Positions 6,960 through 16,404 are shown, numbered from the stretch's first letter. The stretch is DNA of 64,000 nt from GWE2-51-13 sp041736705 (GCA_041736705.1 JBGSTC010000033.1:5126-69125); one strand, 5' to 3'. Notes: generated from the letters alone by a model not told the origin. Numbers and translations are program-made.

Positions 6960-8937
6960 CTTTCCACTCCATTTCATTCAGCACCAGATAGATATCCTCC
7001 GCCTGATAGCCTTGCGAGCCCAGGTAGCGATAAATCTGATTGCGTAGTTTACTTCCCGTACTCTTGGATTCATAGCGTTTACGCGCCTTGGCGGCCGTCT
7101 TACGCAGCCGGTCGAGTTCCTGCCGTTCATCGTCCGCGAAATTCAGGCGTTGCATGACGAGGTCGCTGATCGAACTCTCGAATCCTTGGGCATGCAGTTT
7201 CTGCCGCATGAGTTGTTTCTTCAAACGCAACGACTTATCTTTGATCGAAGGCAGGGTTTTCTCCGCCCACCGTTGCGCCAAATTGACTTCGTCGTCGGTG
7301 ATGTCCTCGGTCAATGCCTTCTCGATCATTTCGTAGGGGATCCCCTTCTGCATCAAGGATCGGACGATCTTCTTTCTTCCTTGCAGTAAGGTCCGCAGAT
7401 TCATGACCGCCGAGTTCACATACCGCAAATCGTCGATGTATCCGCGCTGTTCCATCACTTCGATCAAATCGTTGACCTGCTTGATCGGAAGTTCGGTCTC
7501 CTGCGTCAAGTAATCATACATTTCTTTGCGCGTACGATCGCGCAAGGTCAACTTGCGTATGCATGCCTGATACGCCTTGACCACTTTCTCATCCAACATC
7601 AATTCCTGAAGGGTTTCTTCACTGATCACTTTGTCGCGCCTGAGTCCTTTCTTTAAGAATGTCTCGATGCTGACGGTCACTTTGAGATTGTCTTCCTTCC
7701 CTGTGAACTGGCATTCGACCGCGTCGTTCTTGGCATGCACGTTGACCAGGGTGTAGGAGTTGTGATAATGCGAAACCGCGGCGTAGTAGACTTTCATGAT
7801 GGATTGGTAGAAGACGCGCGAATCGTATTCGGCGACATGCGCCTTCGATTTCAACCTTACCGCGTCTTTTACTTCTTTAGGCTTTTCGATGTATTCTTCG
7901 ATCTTCTGCGCGAATTCGACCGGGGAATTGAAGTAACAACCCGTCTCCCCTTCGATCACCAACCCGTTCAACACATCGTCGGGTCTTGCGAAGACCGGCA
8001 GTTCGCTGGCCAGGGCTTCGATAAACGTCATCCCCTGCGTTTCCGTCAAGGAGGCGGAGACGAAAACATCGGCGCTATGGTAGTAGGAAGGGATTTCCGA
8101 CGAAGTCTTCTTCCCTGTGAAAATCACTTTGTCGCCAAGTCCAAGACGACCGACATAGTCTTTGAGATGTTCCTCTTCCGGACCCGCCCCGACGATCATG
8201 AGTTTGGCGGGATACTTCGCGGCATCGATGTGGGAGAACCCCTCGATGACCACGTCGATGCTTTTCTCTTTGGCGATCCGTCCGACATAGAGGATCAACA
8301 GTTCGCTTGGTTTGATACCGTACTGAGTGCGGATTTGGTCGATCTTCTCTTTGCTTGTCTGGACGCGGTCGAACTTCTCCAAATCCAAGCCCGTCGGAAT
8401 GACATAAATGTCTTTCTTGATCCCGTAGCGGATCAGCATTTCCTTGGTCTTTTGCGAAGGGGAAATCATTTCCGTACAGGAAGATCCATACATTTTGCTT
8501 AAACGGGACACCGTCTTCCGTGCGACCCGTTCAAAGGATTTCAAATTGAAGATGTTGACGTAATGGGTATAGTCTTCGTAGGTGGTGTGATAGGTCGATA
8601 CCAGAGGCAGCTTCAGCATTTTCGCGACGATGCGTGCGAAAATCCCGATCCCGAATTCGGTATGCGCATGGATCAGATCCAGCTTCATCTCGCGGATCGT
8701 ATTGAGCGCCGCGATATGGATCGGACTGGTCAGGACATAGCCGTACAACGACTTCAGTTCAACCCCAGGAAGACGCAATACGTTGTTTTCGTAGGAAGTA
8801 TGCAAGAGCGAAGGATGGGTCGTCACCACGAAGACATCGTGGCCGTTCTTCTCCAATTCACGTTGAAGCGTGATGATCGAGGAAACCACCCCGTTGATGT
8901 CGGGTAAATACGTGTCTGCGAATAGAGCGATGCGCAT
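6952..8937 (-). CDS. Fusion: family-4 glycosyltransferase (glucolipid synthase-like) + RecX domain
   Basis: A single 661-codon frame encodes two unrelated domains. Residues 1 to about 390 form a GT-B family-4 glycosyltransferase, with 'MRIALFADTYLPDINGVVSS' at the amino end, 'LIHAHTEFGIGIFARIVAK', 'YHTTYEDYTHYVNIF', and the EX7E motif Glu299/Glu307 ('TETQGMTFIEAL'). These features resemble Acholeplasma 1,2-diacylglycerol 3-glucosyltransferase. Residues about 395-661 match RecX: a beta-rich lead-in, then three-helix repeats with 'LTLRDRTRKEMYDYL', 'MEQRGYIDDLRYVNSAVMNL', 'GRKKIVRSLMQKGI' and a final repeat ending 'SQGYQAEDIYLVLNE'. RecX normally binds and inhibits RecA. No stop, frameshift or obvious internal start separates the domains. 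The partner synthase lies upstream. Confidence 0.85.
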   Translation of the reverse strand: MRIALFADTYLPDINGVVSSIITLQRELEKNGHDVFVVTTHPSLLHTSYENNVLRLPGVELKSLYGYVLTSPIHIAALNTIREMKLDLIHAHTEFGIGIFARIVAKMLKLPLVSTYHTTYEDYTHYVNIFNLKSFERVARKTVSRLSKMYGSSCTEMISPSQKTKEMLIRYGIKKDIYVIPTGLDLEKFDRVQTSKEKIDQIRTQYGIKPSELLILYVGRIAKEKSIDVVIEGFSHIDAAKYPAKLMIVGAGPEEEHLKDYVGRLGLGDKVIFTGKKTSSEIPSYYHSADVFVSASLTETQGMTFIEALASELPVFARPDDVLNGLVIEGETGCYFNSPVEFAQKIEEYIEKPKEVKDAVRLKSKAHVAEYDSRVFYQSIMKVYYAAVSHYHNSYTLVNVHAKNDAVECQFTGKEDNLKVTVSIETFLKKGLRRDKVISEETLQELMLDEKVVKAYQACIRKLTLRDRTRKEMYDYLTQETELPIKQVNDLIEVMEQRGYIDDLRYVNSAVMNLRTLLQGRKKIVRSLMQKGIPYEMIEKALTEDITDDEVNLAQRWAEKTLPSIKDKSLRLKKQLMRQKLHAQGFESSISDLVMQRLNFADDERQELDRLRKTAAKARKRYESKSTGSKLRNQIYRYLGSQGYQAEDIYLVLNEMEWKDD

Positions 8938-8949
8938 GGTCTCTCCCCC

Positions 8950-9966
8950 TTATTCCGATTTGACCGGAAGTTTCATTACCATCCGGTAGATTTCTTTAAG
9001 TTGTTTCCCGATTTCCGGGATATTCCGTTCACGTGCGACTTCATAGGCGGCCTTGGTCAAATCGGGCAATGTCTTTTCGACACATCCTCTGACCAAACGA
9101 ACGAACTCGTCGTTGCTGCTTCCTTTATAGACGTGGACCTTATCCACAAGCCAGGGGTCGTAGACGCCGATGTCGCGCAAAATCGTTTTGCATTTTGCGG
9201 CCAAGGCTTCCAAAACGACGATGCCTTCGGTTTCCTCATGGGACGGGAAGAAGAAAACATCCGCTTCCGCATAGGCGCCCTCGATGATCGCGCCTTTCAC
9301 ATAGCCCGGGAAAATAACGTTGGACGGGCAATCCAGGATCGCGTCGCGCACGTTCTTGGGGATCCCGTAGAGCGGCGTATGGCCGAACCAGATGAATTTA
9401 TAGTCTGGGAGTTTCGTCGCGACGTCCATGAAATCCAGGATGCCTTTGCGTTCGAAATACAAGCCGACCGACAAGACGACCTTATCGTCTTTCTTGAGGC
9501 TGAAATAGTTTCTGAACGCCTTGATCTTCTCCGGATCCGCCGCGAAACGCTTGAGGTCGATCCCGTTGGAGACCGGGGTAATCGGAACCGGGATCCCGTA
9601 GGATTCAAGCAGGCTCTTGGAGTATGGTGTCGGGGTCAGGATATAGTCGGCGCTGGAATACAACGACGTGATATGCAACTTAAACAAAGGTGCGATCTGA
9701 TTCGACAGCACGAAACTGTTTCTGAAATCCTCTTCGGTCGAATGGGCATGATAGATGACGTGCTTTCCTTCGCGATGGGCTTTGGAGACCAACATCGCCG
9801 AAGAAACGCCGATCGTATTGATGTGCAGGATATCGAAATCCTCTTTGGGGTCGGTGGTGAATTCGACGCCGGCTGCGGTCAACGCCTCGATCTGATGGCG
9901 CATCGCACGGCCGATCCCCGATCCGGAGATGAGTTTTTCACCCTCGAAATAGATGCATACTTTCAT
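8950..9966 (-). CDS. Family-4 glycosyltransferase, probable diglucosyl-diacylglycerol synthase
   Basis: A 338-residue GT-B glycosyltransferase. It has 'GSGIGRAMRHQIEALTAAGV', 'DFDILHINTIG', 'VIYHAHSTEEDFRNSF', the donor-site region 'LSVGLYFERKGILDF' and the EX7E motif in 'SHEETEGIVVLEALA'. These features recall Acholeplasma laidlawii 1,2-diacylglycerol-3-glucose (1-2)-glucosyltransferase, which adds a second glucose to the monoglucosyl lipid. That assignment is from memory of the family, not from a search. It lies 12 bases upstream of the first-step-like enzyme (the RecX fusion) in one operon. Together they would make non-bilayer and bilayer glucolipids at the membrane face. Confidence 0.78.
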   Translation of the reverse strand: MKVCIYFEGEKLISGSGIGRAMRHQIEALTAAGVEFTTDPKEDFDILHINTIGVSSAMLVSKAHREGKHVIYHAHSTEEDFRNSFVLSNQIAPLFKLHITSLYSSADYILTPTPYSKSLLESYGIPVPITPVSNGIDLKRFAADPEKIKAFRNYFSLKKDDKVVLSVGLYFERKGILDFMDVATKLPDYKFIWFGHTPLYGIPKNVRDAILDCPSNVIFPGYVKGAIIEGAYAEADVFFFPSHEETEGIVVLEALAAKCKTILRDIGVYDPWLVDKVHVYKGSSNDEFVRLVRGCVEKTLPDLTKAAYEVARERNIPEIGKQLKEIYRMVMKLPVKSE

Positions 9967-10002
9967 TCGTACGGGTTTCCTTTCACTTCTTCTGTCCGGT
10001 TT

Positions 10003-10011
10003 ATTATACCA
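10003..10011 (-). promoter_or_regulatory. Extended -10 promoter of the glycosyltransferase operon
   Basis: Read on the minus strand, TGGTATAAT is a consensus extended -10, about 35 bases before the start of the 338-residue glycosyltransferase. No clear -35 is seen. Confidence 0.6.
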
Positions 10012-10044
10012 TGCTTTTTAGGGAGGGGGCAGAAGGTATCAAGA

Positions 10045-10074
10045 AAACAGCCGCAAGTTTCCTTGCGGCCGTTT
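10045..10074 (-). terminator. Terminator after pyruvate:ferredoxin oxidoreductase
   Basis: A GCCGCAAG/CTTGCGGC stem with a TTTC loop (plus-strand reading) is extended by AAAC/GTTT across one mismatch. The minus strand ends in a T-rich tail. Confidence 0.85.
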
Positions 10075-10076
10075 GA

Positions 10077-13000
10077 CTATTTCGCCAGTTTGGCTAAGCG
10101 GGTATACCGTTTCTTCGCATCGGATTCGGTCTTCGCGAGTAATTCTTCGGCGAATTCCGGATTCGTGTTGGGCAATTGGTTGAAGCGCGTTTCATTCATG
10201 ATGAAGTCGCGGAACTTCGTGAAATCGGGTTCTTTCGAATCGATCGACAGGGGTTGTTCCAAGGCCGGGTTGAAGCGGTACAGTGTCCAATATCCGCATT
10301 CGACGGCTTTCTTCTGGGTGGCTTGGTGGTTGGCCAATCCGCCTTTGATGCCGTGTTCGATACACGGGGAATAGGCGAGGATCAAGGACGGTCCTTTGTA
10401 GGCTTCGGCTTCTTTCAAGGCTTTGATCGTATGCATGCGGTTGGCACCCATCGCGATCGAGGCGACATAGACATGGCCGTACGCCATGGCGATCTGCCCC
10501 ATATCCTTCTTGGCCGTCGCTTTTCCGCCCGCGGCGAACTTCGCGATGGAAGCCGCTTGGGAGGACTTGGAGGATTGACCGCCGGTGTTGGAGTAGACTT
10601 CGGTATCGAGAACCAGGATGTTGACATCGAGGTCGTTGGCGATGACATGGTCCAATCCGCCGTATCCGATGTCATAAGCCCATCCGTCGCCGCCGACGAT
10701 CCAAACGGAATTGGAAACCAAATCGCGTTCGTAGGATTTCAGGGCTTGGACTTTCTTGCTGTCGCTGGCGTTGATGCCTTCGACGATGGCTTTGACGTAT
10801 TTGCGTTCTTCTTCGCGGTTGCCTTTGACGGCTAGGTATTGTTCGAAGAGGGCTTTCAATTCAGGCGTCGCTTCATCCATGGCGTCAAGCATCAATTCGA
10901 CGATGCGTTTCGCCTTGAAGTTCTGCGCGACTTTCATCCCGTAACCGAATTCGGCGTTGTCTTCAAACAAGGAGTTCGCCCACGAGATGCCTTCGCCGTT
11001 CTTATCGGTGACGAAGGGGGTCGACGGAGCGGATCCGCAATAGATGGACGTACAGCCGGTCGCATTGGCGATCATCATGTCGCGTCCGAACAATTGGCTG
11101 ACCAAACGGTAGTACGGCGTTTCGCCGCAACCCGCGCAGGAGCCGGAGACTTCGAAGTAAGGCATCAGGAATTGGCTTCCCTTGATCGAATCGGTCGGGA
11201 AGAATTCGGATTTATAGGAGGTTTTCTTGTAGATGTAGTCGGCCAACGGCGCTTCGAAGAGGCGCGTGTTGACGTCTTCCATGACGAGGGCTTTCTTTCC
11301 GCCCTTGCCCGGACATTCCGTGGCGCACAAGGAACAACCGACACAGCTGTCGGGTGCGACCTGGACGCGGAACTTCAGGTCGGCGACCTTGGGTCCCAGC
11401 GCCGGGATGGTTTCGAATTCCATCGGGGCATTGGCGATTTCCTGGTCGTTCAGCAAGAAGGTACGGATGGTGGCGTGCGGACATACGAAGGAACAGATGC
11501 CGCATTGGATACAGTTTTCCGGAATCCACTTGGGAACGACGGTCGCGATCGTGCGTTTTTCTTCAAACGCGACGTTGTTGCGGAAGGATCCGTCCAACAG
11601 ACCGTGTTTGGTGAACGCGCTGACCGGCATATCATAGCCTTCCAAAGCGTTGATCGCCGAAACATGTTCGTCGAAGTATTCATCGCCCGTCGTACGACGG
11701 TCGCGGCTGACAGTCAACTCGGCCCATTCCGGTTTCACGGTGATCTGGACCAATCCGGCCTGGCCTTCGTTGATCGCTTTGATGTTGAGTTCGACGACTT
11801 CGTCGCCCTTCTTCGCATACGATTTCTTCGCAGCGTCCTTCATATAGGCCAACGCGTCCGCATAGGGCATGATGGCTTCGTTGAGGGCGAAGAACGAGGA
11901 TTGCAAGATGGTGTTGGTGTGACGACCCATGCCGATTTCCTCGGCGATCTTGGTCGCGTCGATGACGAAGAACTTCGCATGCTTCTTCGCGAGTTGTTTC
12001 TTCACGCGGTTGGGCAGCATCTGTTCGATCGTTTCCGGATTGAAGGAGGTGTTCAACAAGAACGTTCCGCCCTTCTTCAAGTTGCGAAGCATGTCATAGC
12101 GGATCAGATAGGAATCCAAGGAACAGGAAATGAAGTCCGCGTTCTGGATATAGTAGGTCGAATGGATCGGCGACTTCCCGAAACGCAGGAACGAACGGGT
12201 CGCTCCGCCGGCTTTCTTCGAGTCGTAGGCGAAATACGCCTGGGAATACAGATCGGTATGGTCCCCGATGATCTTGATGGCGTTCTTGTTGGCGGAAACC
12301 GTTCCGTCGGAACCCAATCCATAGAACAAGCAGGAGGTATAGTTGTGTTGGATTTCGAAGTCTTCATCGACCGGCAACGATTTGAAGGTCACGTCGTCGA
12401 CGATGGAGATGGTGAATCCGTCAAACGGGTTGTCTTGTTTCAGATGGTCGAAAACGGATTTGACATCGCGCGGTTGGGTATCCTTGCTGGATAGACCGTA
12501 GCGTCCGCCGACGATCGTCTTGACGTTCTTGTAACCGGCCAAAGCGGCATAGACATCCAGGAACAAGGGTTCGTGGGCGCCCATTTCTTTGGTACGGTCG
12601 AGGACGGCGATCGACGTCACCGTTTCAGGTAGGACGTCTTTCAGATGTTCGACCGAGAACGGACGGTACAGATGGACTTTGACCATCCCGACCTTCTCAC
12701 CCTTCGCATTCAACGCATCGATGACTTCCAACGCCGTTTCCGTGACGGAACCCATCGCGACGATCACACGGTCCGCATCCTTGGCCCCGTAATAGACAAA
12801 CGGGGCATAGTGGCGGCCGGTCAGGGCGCTGATTTTTTCCATATAGTCGACGACGATCGGAAGAACCTTGGCATAGTGGCCGTTCTGCGCTTCGCGGGCT
12901 TGGAAATAGACGTCGTCGTTTTCGGCCCCCCCGCGCGTCACCGGATTGGTGTGCGGGTTCAGCGCATGGGCGCGGAACGCTTCCAGTTGATCCTGGTCGA

Positions 13001-13583
13001 TCATCGCTTCGAGATCTTTATAGTCAAGGACTTCGATCTTCTGGATTTCGTGCGACGTACGGAAACCGTCGAAGAAGTGCAGCATCGGGACGCTCGCCTT
13101 GATCGCGGTCAAATGCGCGACACCCGCAAGGTCCATCGCTTCCTGGACGGAATGCGAAGCGATCATGGGGACGCCGGTCTGGCGAACCGCATAGATGTCC
13201 TGGTGGTCGCCGAAAATCGAGAGGGCGCGGGTTGCCAACGAACGTGCGGATACGTGGAGTACCCCCGGCAGCAATTCCCCGACCCATTTGTAAATATTAG
13301 GAATCATCAGTAATAAACCTTGTGAAGCGGTGAAGGTCGAAGCGAGCGCCCCGCCTTGCAACGATCCGTGGACGGCGCCTGCGGCACCGGCTTCCGATTG
13401 CATCTCGACGACTTTCACAACAGCACCGAAGATGTTCTTGCGTCCTTGGGAAGCCCAAGCGTCGACCAATTCGGCCATCGTGGAAGAAGGCGTGATCGGA
13501 TAGATCCCGGCGACTTCGGTGAAGGCGTAGGCAACATGCGCGGTAGCGGTATTGCCATCCATCGTCATAAATTTCTTAGCCAT
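10077..13583 (-). CDS. nifJ: Pyruvate:ferredoxin (flavodoxin) oxidoreductase
   Basis: A 1168-residue single-chain homodimeric PFOR that oxidises pyruvate to acetyl-CoA and CO2, reducing ferredoxin or flavodoxin. Domain order is normal: an N-terminal pyrimidine/TPP domain ('YPITPSSTMAELVD', residues 28-41), a transketolase-C-like domain, the gamma domain near 420-600, two 4Fe-4S clusters ('CIQCGICSFVCP', Cys691-701; 'CVGCSLCATECP', Cys747-757), then the TPP-binding domain with 'CAGCGETPY' and 'GGDGWAYDIGYGGLDHV' (from residue 964). The fold ends with the usual C-terminal extension. It is a single-gene unit with its own promoter and terminator. The iron-sulfur clusters tie it functionally to the suf operon. 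Confidence 0.98.
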   Translation of the reverse strand: MAKKFMTMDGNTATAHVAYAFTEVAGIYPITPSSTMAELVDAWASQGRKNIFGAVVKVVEMQSEAGAAGAVHGSLQGGALASTFTASQGLLLMIPNIYKWVGELLPGVLHVSARSLATRALSIFGDHQDIYAVRQTGVPMIASHSVQEAMDLAGVAHLTAIKASVPMLHFFDGFRTSHEIQKIEVLDYKDLEAMIDQDQLEAFRAHALNPHTNPVTRGGAENDDVYFQAREAQNGHYAKVLPIVVDYMEKISALTGRHYAPFVYYGAKDADRVIVAMGSVTETALEVIDALNAKGEKVGMVKVHLYRPFSVEHLKDVLPETVTSIAVLDRTKEMGAHEPLFLDVYAALAGYKNVKTIVGGRYGLSSKDTQPRDVKSVFDHLKQDNPFDGFTISIVDDVTFKSLPVDEDFEIQHNYTSCLFYGLGSDGTVSANKNAIKIIGDHTDLYSQAYFAYDSKKAGGATRSFLRFGKSPIHSTYYIQNADFISCSLDSYLIRYDMLRNLKKGGTFLLNTSFNPETIEQMLPNRVKKQLAKKHAKFFVIDATKIAEEIGMGRHTNTILQSSFFALNEAIMPYADALAYMKDAAKKSYAKKGDEVVELNIKAINEGQAGLVQITVKPEWAELTVSRDRRTTGDEYFDEHVSAINALEGYDMPVSAFTKHGLLDGSFRNNVAFEEKRTIATVVPKWIPENCIQCGICSFVCPHATIRTFLLNDQEIANAPMEFETIPALGPKVADLKFRVQVAPDSCVGCSLCATECPGKGGKKALVMEDVNTRLFEAPLADYIYKKTSYKSEFFPTDSIKGSQFLMPYFEVSGSCAGCGETPYYRLVSQLFGRDMMIANATGCTSIYCGSAPSTPFVTDKNGEGISWANSLFEDNAEFGYGMKVAQNFKAKRIVELMLDAMDEATPELKALFEQYLAVKGNREEERKYVKAIVEGINASDSKKVQALKSYERDLVSNSVWIVGGDGWAYDIGYGGLDHVIANDLDVNILVLDTEVYSNTGGQSSKSSQAASIAKFAAGGKATAKKDMGQIAMAYGHVYVASIAMGANRMHTIKALKEAEAYKGPSLILAYSPCIEHGIKGGLANHQATQKKAVECGYWTLYRFNPALEQPLSIDSKEPDFTKFRDFIMNETRFNQLPNTNPEFAEELLAKTESDAKKRYTRLAKLAK

Positions 13584-13617
13584 GGTTGTCCTCCTATTTG
13601 TTATCTTAACCTTATAT

Positions 13618-13623
13618 ATTATA
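13618..13623 (-). promoter_or_regulatory. -10 element of the PFOR promoter
   Basis: A TATAAT on the minus strand lies about 35 bases before the start codon in an AT-rich leader, followed by a strong AGGAGG ribosome-binding site. No convincing -35 box is found at the right spacing. Confidence 0.5.
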
Positions 13624-13680
13624 CTCTGATTGACTTTGATTTGTTACCCTTTTTTGTGCAAGTTGTGTCAATCGGGCGTC

Positions 13681-13701
13681 AAAAAGCCCGTTTTCACGGG
13701 C
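13681..13701 (-). terminator. Terminator after the MATE gene
   Basis: On the minus strand, GCCCGT-GAAA-ACGGGC is followed by TTTTT. Confidence 0.9.
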
Positions 13702-13706
13702 GAAAT

Positions 13707-15110
13707 TCATACGATGATTTTTGTCCACTTCGCTTGCGCGAAACGGTATCGGCTGACGAAGAAGCGCAACGCCTGATCCAGGACGACTCCGCTCCATGAA
13801 CCCAGCAGGCCCAAACCCATCGAATAGGCCAGGAAATAGCTCAAGGCAGGACGCAGGATGGTGACGCTGATCATCGAAAGCATGGCGACGAACTTGACGT
13901 CGCCCGCTCCGCGTAATGAACCGACGGTAATGACCTGTGCGATCTGGAAAAGCACGATGACGCTTAAGATCAGAAGGATGTTCGCCCCCAACGCGATGAT
14001 CTCGGGGTCGTTGGTGAAGAGATCCACCAAGAAGAAGCGCGATAATGAAATCCCGATCCCCAGTAGGATCGCGATCAGCAGTCCGATCCGTTGGCTGACT
14101 TTCCCGTAAACGATCGCAAGATCGGGGCGGTTCGCCCCCAAGCTTTGTCCGACCAAGGCGGAACAGGCGATCGACAGGCCGTCGCCCACCGAGAAGGTGA
14201 TCGACATCACCTGCATACAGATGTTGTGGGTCGCGAAGGACATGGTCCCAAGGTTGGCGACCGACATGGCGTAAAGCATGAAGCCGATCCGGATGAAGAT
14301 CTGTTCGACCAGAGCGGATGAGGAGATGTTCCATACGGAAGTCAATACGGGAAGTTCGATCCGCCAGTTACGGTCCGGTTTCAAGGTGAGGAAAGATCCC
14401 TTCTTCATGACGCTACGGAGTGCGAGGACCAAGGAAACGAAGTTCCCAAGCGCCGTCGCCACGGCCGCCCCCATGACGCCCCATTGCGGGAAGATCCAGA
14501 TCCCGTTGATCAAAAGCCAGTTGAACAAGATGTTCACCAAGTTCGCAGTGATGTTGGTGACCATCGAAATCTTCGTGTTCCCCGCCCCGCGTTGGGCGGC
14601 GGTGATCGTCAATCCGATGCCATAAAAGAATTGACCCACCATGATGATCTTGAAATAGACGACCGCGTTGGCAAGGTATTCCGGCGATGCACCGGCGAAC
14701 GACAAGAAGGGTTTTGCGAAAGCGAACCCCAAGGTACAGGTAACCAGCGATAAAAGCATGCTTAACAGTAACGCGTTGCGTAAGACAAGGTTCGCCCCGA
14801 CGACGTCGTTGGCGCCTTTGCGGCGTGCTACGATGACGGTCGTCCCGATGTTCAGCGCGATGATCAGACTCATCAACAGGAACTTCGGTTGGGTCGCGAT
14901 CCCGACGGATGCGATGGCACCCGATCCCAAGCTTCCGACCATGACCATGTCCGCGGCGCCGATGAGGGCGATCAACACCGCTTCCATCGCACTTGGCCAA
15001 GCCATTTTGTAGGTACGTAAATAGACGTCTTTGGTTTTCGGGAGTTCCCCGTCACGGTGTTGGTGCGGCAGCAAGCCTTCGACCGTAAACCATTTCTTAA
15101 GTAAGTTCAT
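13707..15110 (-). CDS. MATE family multidrug/cation exporter
   Basis: A 467-residue, 12-helix membrane protein of the MATE family. The amino half begins 'AWPSAMEAVLIALIGAADMV' with the downstream 'GSGAIASVGIATQPKFLL' region. The second half contains the matching repeat 'SLGANRPDLAIVYGKVSQRI'. MATE exporters move organic cations or drugs out in exchange for Na+ or H+; the substrate is unknown. I chose ATG 15110, which is 3 bases behind a GAGGTG site. An in-frame GTG at 15116 overlaps that site and is less likely. It stands alone between two terminators. Confidence 0.92.
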   Translation of the reverse strand: MNLLKKWFTVEGLLPHQHRDGELPKTKDVYLRTYKMAWPSAMEAVLIALIGAADMVMVGSLGSGAIASVGIATQPKFLLMSLIIALNIGTTVIVARRKGANDVVGANLVLRNALLLSMLLSLVTCTLGFAFAKPFLSFAGASPEYLANAVVYFKIIMVGQFFYGIGLTITAAQRGAGNTKISMVTNITANLVNILFNWLLINGIWIFPQWGVMGAAVATALGNFVSLVLALRSVMKKGSFLTLKPDRNWRIELPVLTSVWNISSSALVEQIFIRIGFMLYAMSVANLGTMSFATHNICMQVMSITFSVGDGLSIACSALVGQSLGANRPDLAIVYGKVSQRIGLLIAILLGIGISLSRFFLVDLFTNDPEIIALGANILLILSVIVLFQIAQVITVGSLRGAGDVKFVAMLSMISVTILRPALSYFLAYSMGLGLLGSWSGVVLDQALRFFVSRYRFAQAKWTKIIV

Positions 15111-15177
15111 GTTCACCTCTTCGACCGTCTAATTTTAACACGATTTTAACAATCACCCGATGAAAAAACGTACCAAA

Positions 15178-15201
15178 AGAAAAAGGCGGATGATTTCCAC
15201 C
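15178..15201 (-). terminator. Terminator after the rlmI-like gene
   Basis: A GGTGGA/TCCGCC stem (one G-T pair, 5-base loop) on the minus strand is followed by TTTTTC. Confidence 0.7.
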
Positions 15202-15207
15202 TCGGGA

Positions 15208-16404
15208 TTACTTTTCGTCGACCACTTGGAAGATGAAGAACTTCAGATAATAGGACTCGTCCGCCGACCATAGAATCGGATGATCGGGAGCCTGCGTCCG
15301 GTATTCGACCTGGCGTAGGCGTTTCTTCGCATCGCGCGCCGCATCTTGGATGCATTTCGCAAACAGATCGGGCGTGATGAAGTGCGAACAGGAGCAGGTC
15401 GCCAGGAAGCCGCCGTCGCGGATGAGTTTCATCGCACGAAGGTTGATTTCCTTGTACCCTTTCATCGCGTTCTTCACGGATGCGCGGGACTTGGTGAAAG
15501 CCGGCGGATCCAGGATGACCACGTCGAATTTCTTGCGGTTCTGTTCGAGTTTCGGTAAGAGTTCGAAGACATCGTCGACGATGAACTCGACTCGGTCTTC
15601 CAGATGGTTCAGTTTCGCGTTTTCGTCGGCTTGGTTGATCGCCACATCCGAAGCGTCGACACCCAGGACGGATTTCGCCCCGGCGATCCCCGCGTTCAAG
15701 GCGAAGGATCCGGTATGCGTGAAGCAATCCAAGACATCCGCGTCTTTACAGAACGCATGGATCGCCTTGCGGTTGAGCTTCTGGTCCAAAAAGAACCCGG
15801 TTTTCTGTCCTTCTTCCACGTCCACGATGTATTTCACGCCGTTCTCGACGATTTCGACTTTCGGATCAAACGTCTCCCCGATGCATCCTTTGACTCTTTC
15901 CAAGCCTTCCTGCATGCGCACTTTCGCATCGCTGCGTTCAAAGACGCCGCGGATCGGCATGCCGAGCTTGGCGCACTCTTCCTTCAGCGTTTCGACGATC
16001 AGCAATTTGAAACGATCGATGCCCAACGCTAACGATTGGACGACCAGGACATCGTTGAACTTGTCGACGACCAATCCAGGCAAGAAATCCGCTTCGCCGA
16101 AAATCAGGCGGCAACTGCTCATGTCGATGGTTTTCTGACGATAGTTGATCGCATTCACTACGCGTTGTTTTATGAAAAGATCGTCGATCGGCTGGTCGGC
16201 TTTGCGACTCAGCATCCTTACGATGATTTTGGATCCCGGATTGATGAAGCCCGTCCCTAATCCGAATCCGTTGGCGGCGAAAACGCGCACGAGATCCCCG
16301 GCGAGATATTCACCTTCGATGCGTTCGACTTCGTTATCGAAAATCCACGCCCCGCCAGAACTGACTAAGCGACCTTCACCTTTTTTTAAATGTACATTTG
16401 CCAT
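15208..16404 (-). CDS. RlmI-type 23S rRNA (cytosine-C5) methyltransferase
   Basis: A 398-residue SAM-dependent methyltransferase with an N-terminal PUA-like RNA-binding domain (residues 1-70, 'GGAWIFDNEVERIEG') and a Rossmann-fold C-terminal domain. The C-terminal domain carries motif I 'VLDCFTHTGSFALNAG' and 'VILDPPAFTKSR', with 'TCSCSHFI' holding the catalytic cysteine. This arrangement fits the RlmI/YwbD group that methylates a cytosine of 23S rRNA. ATG 16404 is preceded by GGAGGA at good spacing. The ATG seven codons upstream would lie ahead of that site. It is downstream of GDPD in the same direction and ends at its own terminator. Confidence 0.88.
   Translation of the reverse strand: MANVHLKKGEGRLVSSGGAWIFDNEVERIEGEYLAGDLVRVFAANGFGLGTGFINPGSKIIVRMLSRKADQPIDDLFIKQRVVNAINYRQKTIDMSSCRLIFGEADFLPGLVVDKFNDVLVVQSLALGIDRFKLLIVETLKEECAKLGMPIRGVFERSDAKVRMQEGLERVKGCIGETFDPKVEIVENGVKYIVDVEEGQKTGFFLDQKLNRKAIHAFCKDADVLDCFTHTGSFALNAGIAGAKSVLGVDASDVAINQADENAKLNHLEDRVEFIVDDVFELLPKLEQNRKKFDVVILDPPAFTKSRASVKNAMKGYKEINLRAMKLIRDGGFLATCSCSHFITPDLFAKCIQDAARDAKKRLRQVEYRTQAPDHPILWSADESYYLKFFIFQVVDEK

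Noticed and set aside
9001..12494. Long open frames of 457 and 551 codons on the plus strand opposite the glycosyltransferase and PFOR genes
   Set aside because: They are antisense shadows of real minus-strand genes, with Arg/Asp/Phe-rich composition, no domain and no ribosome-binding sites.
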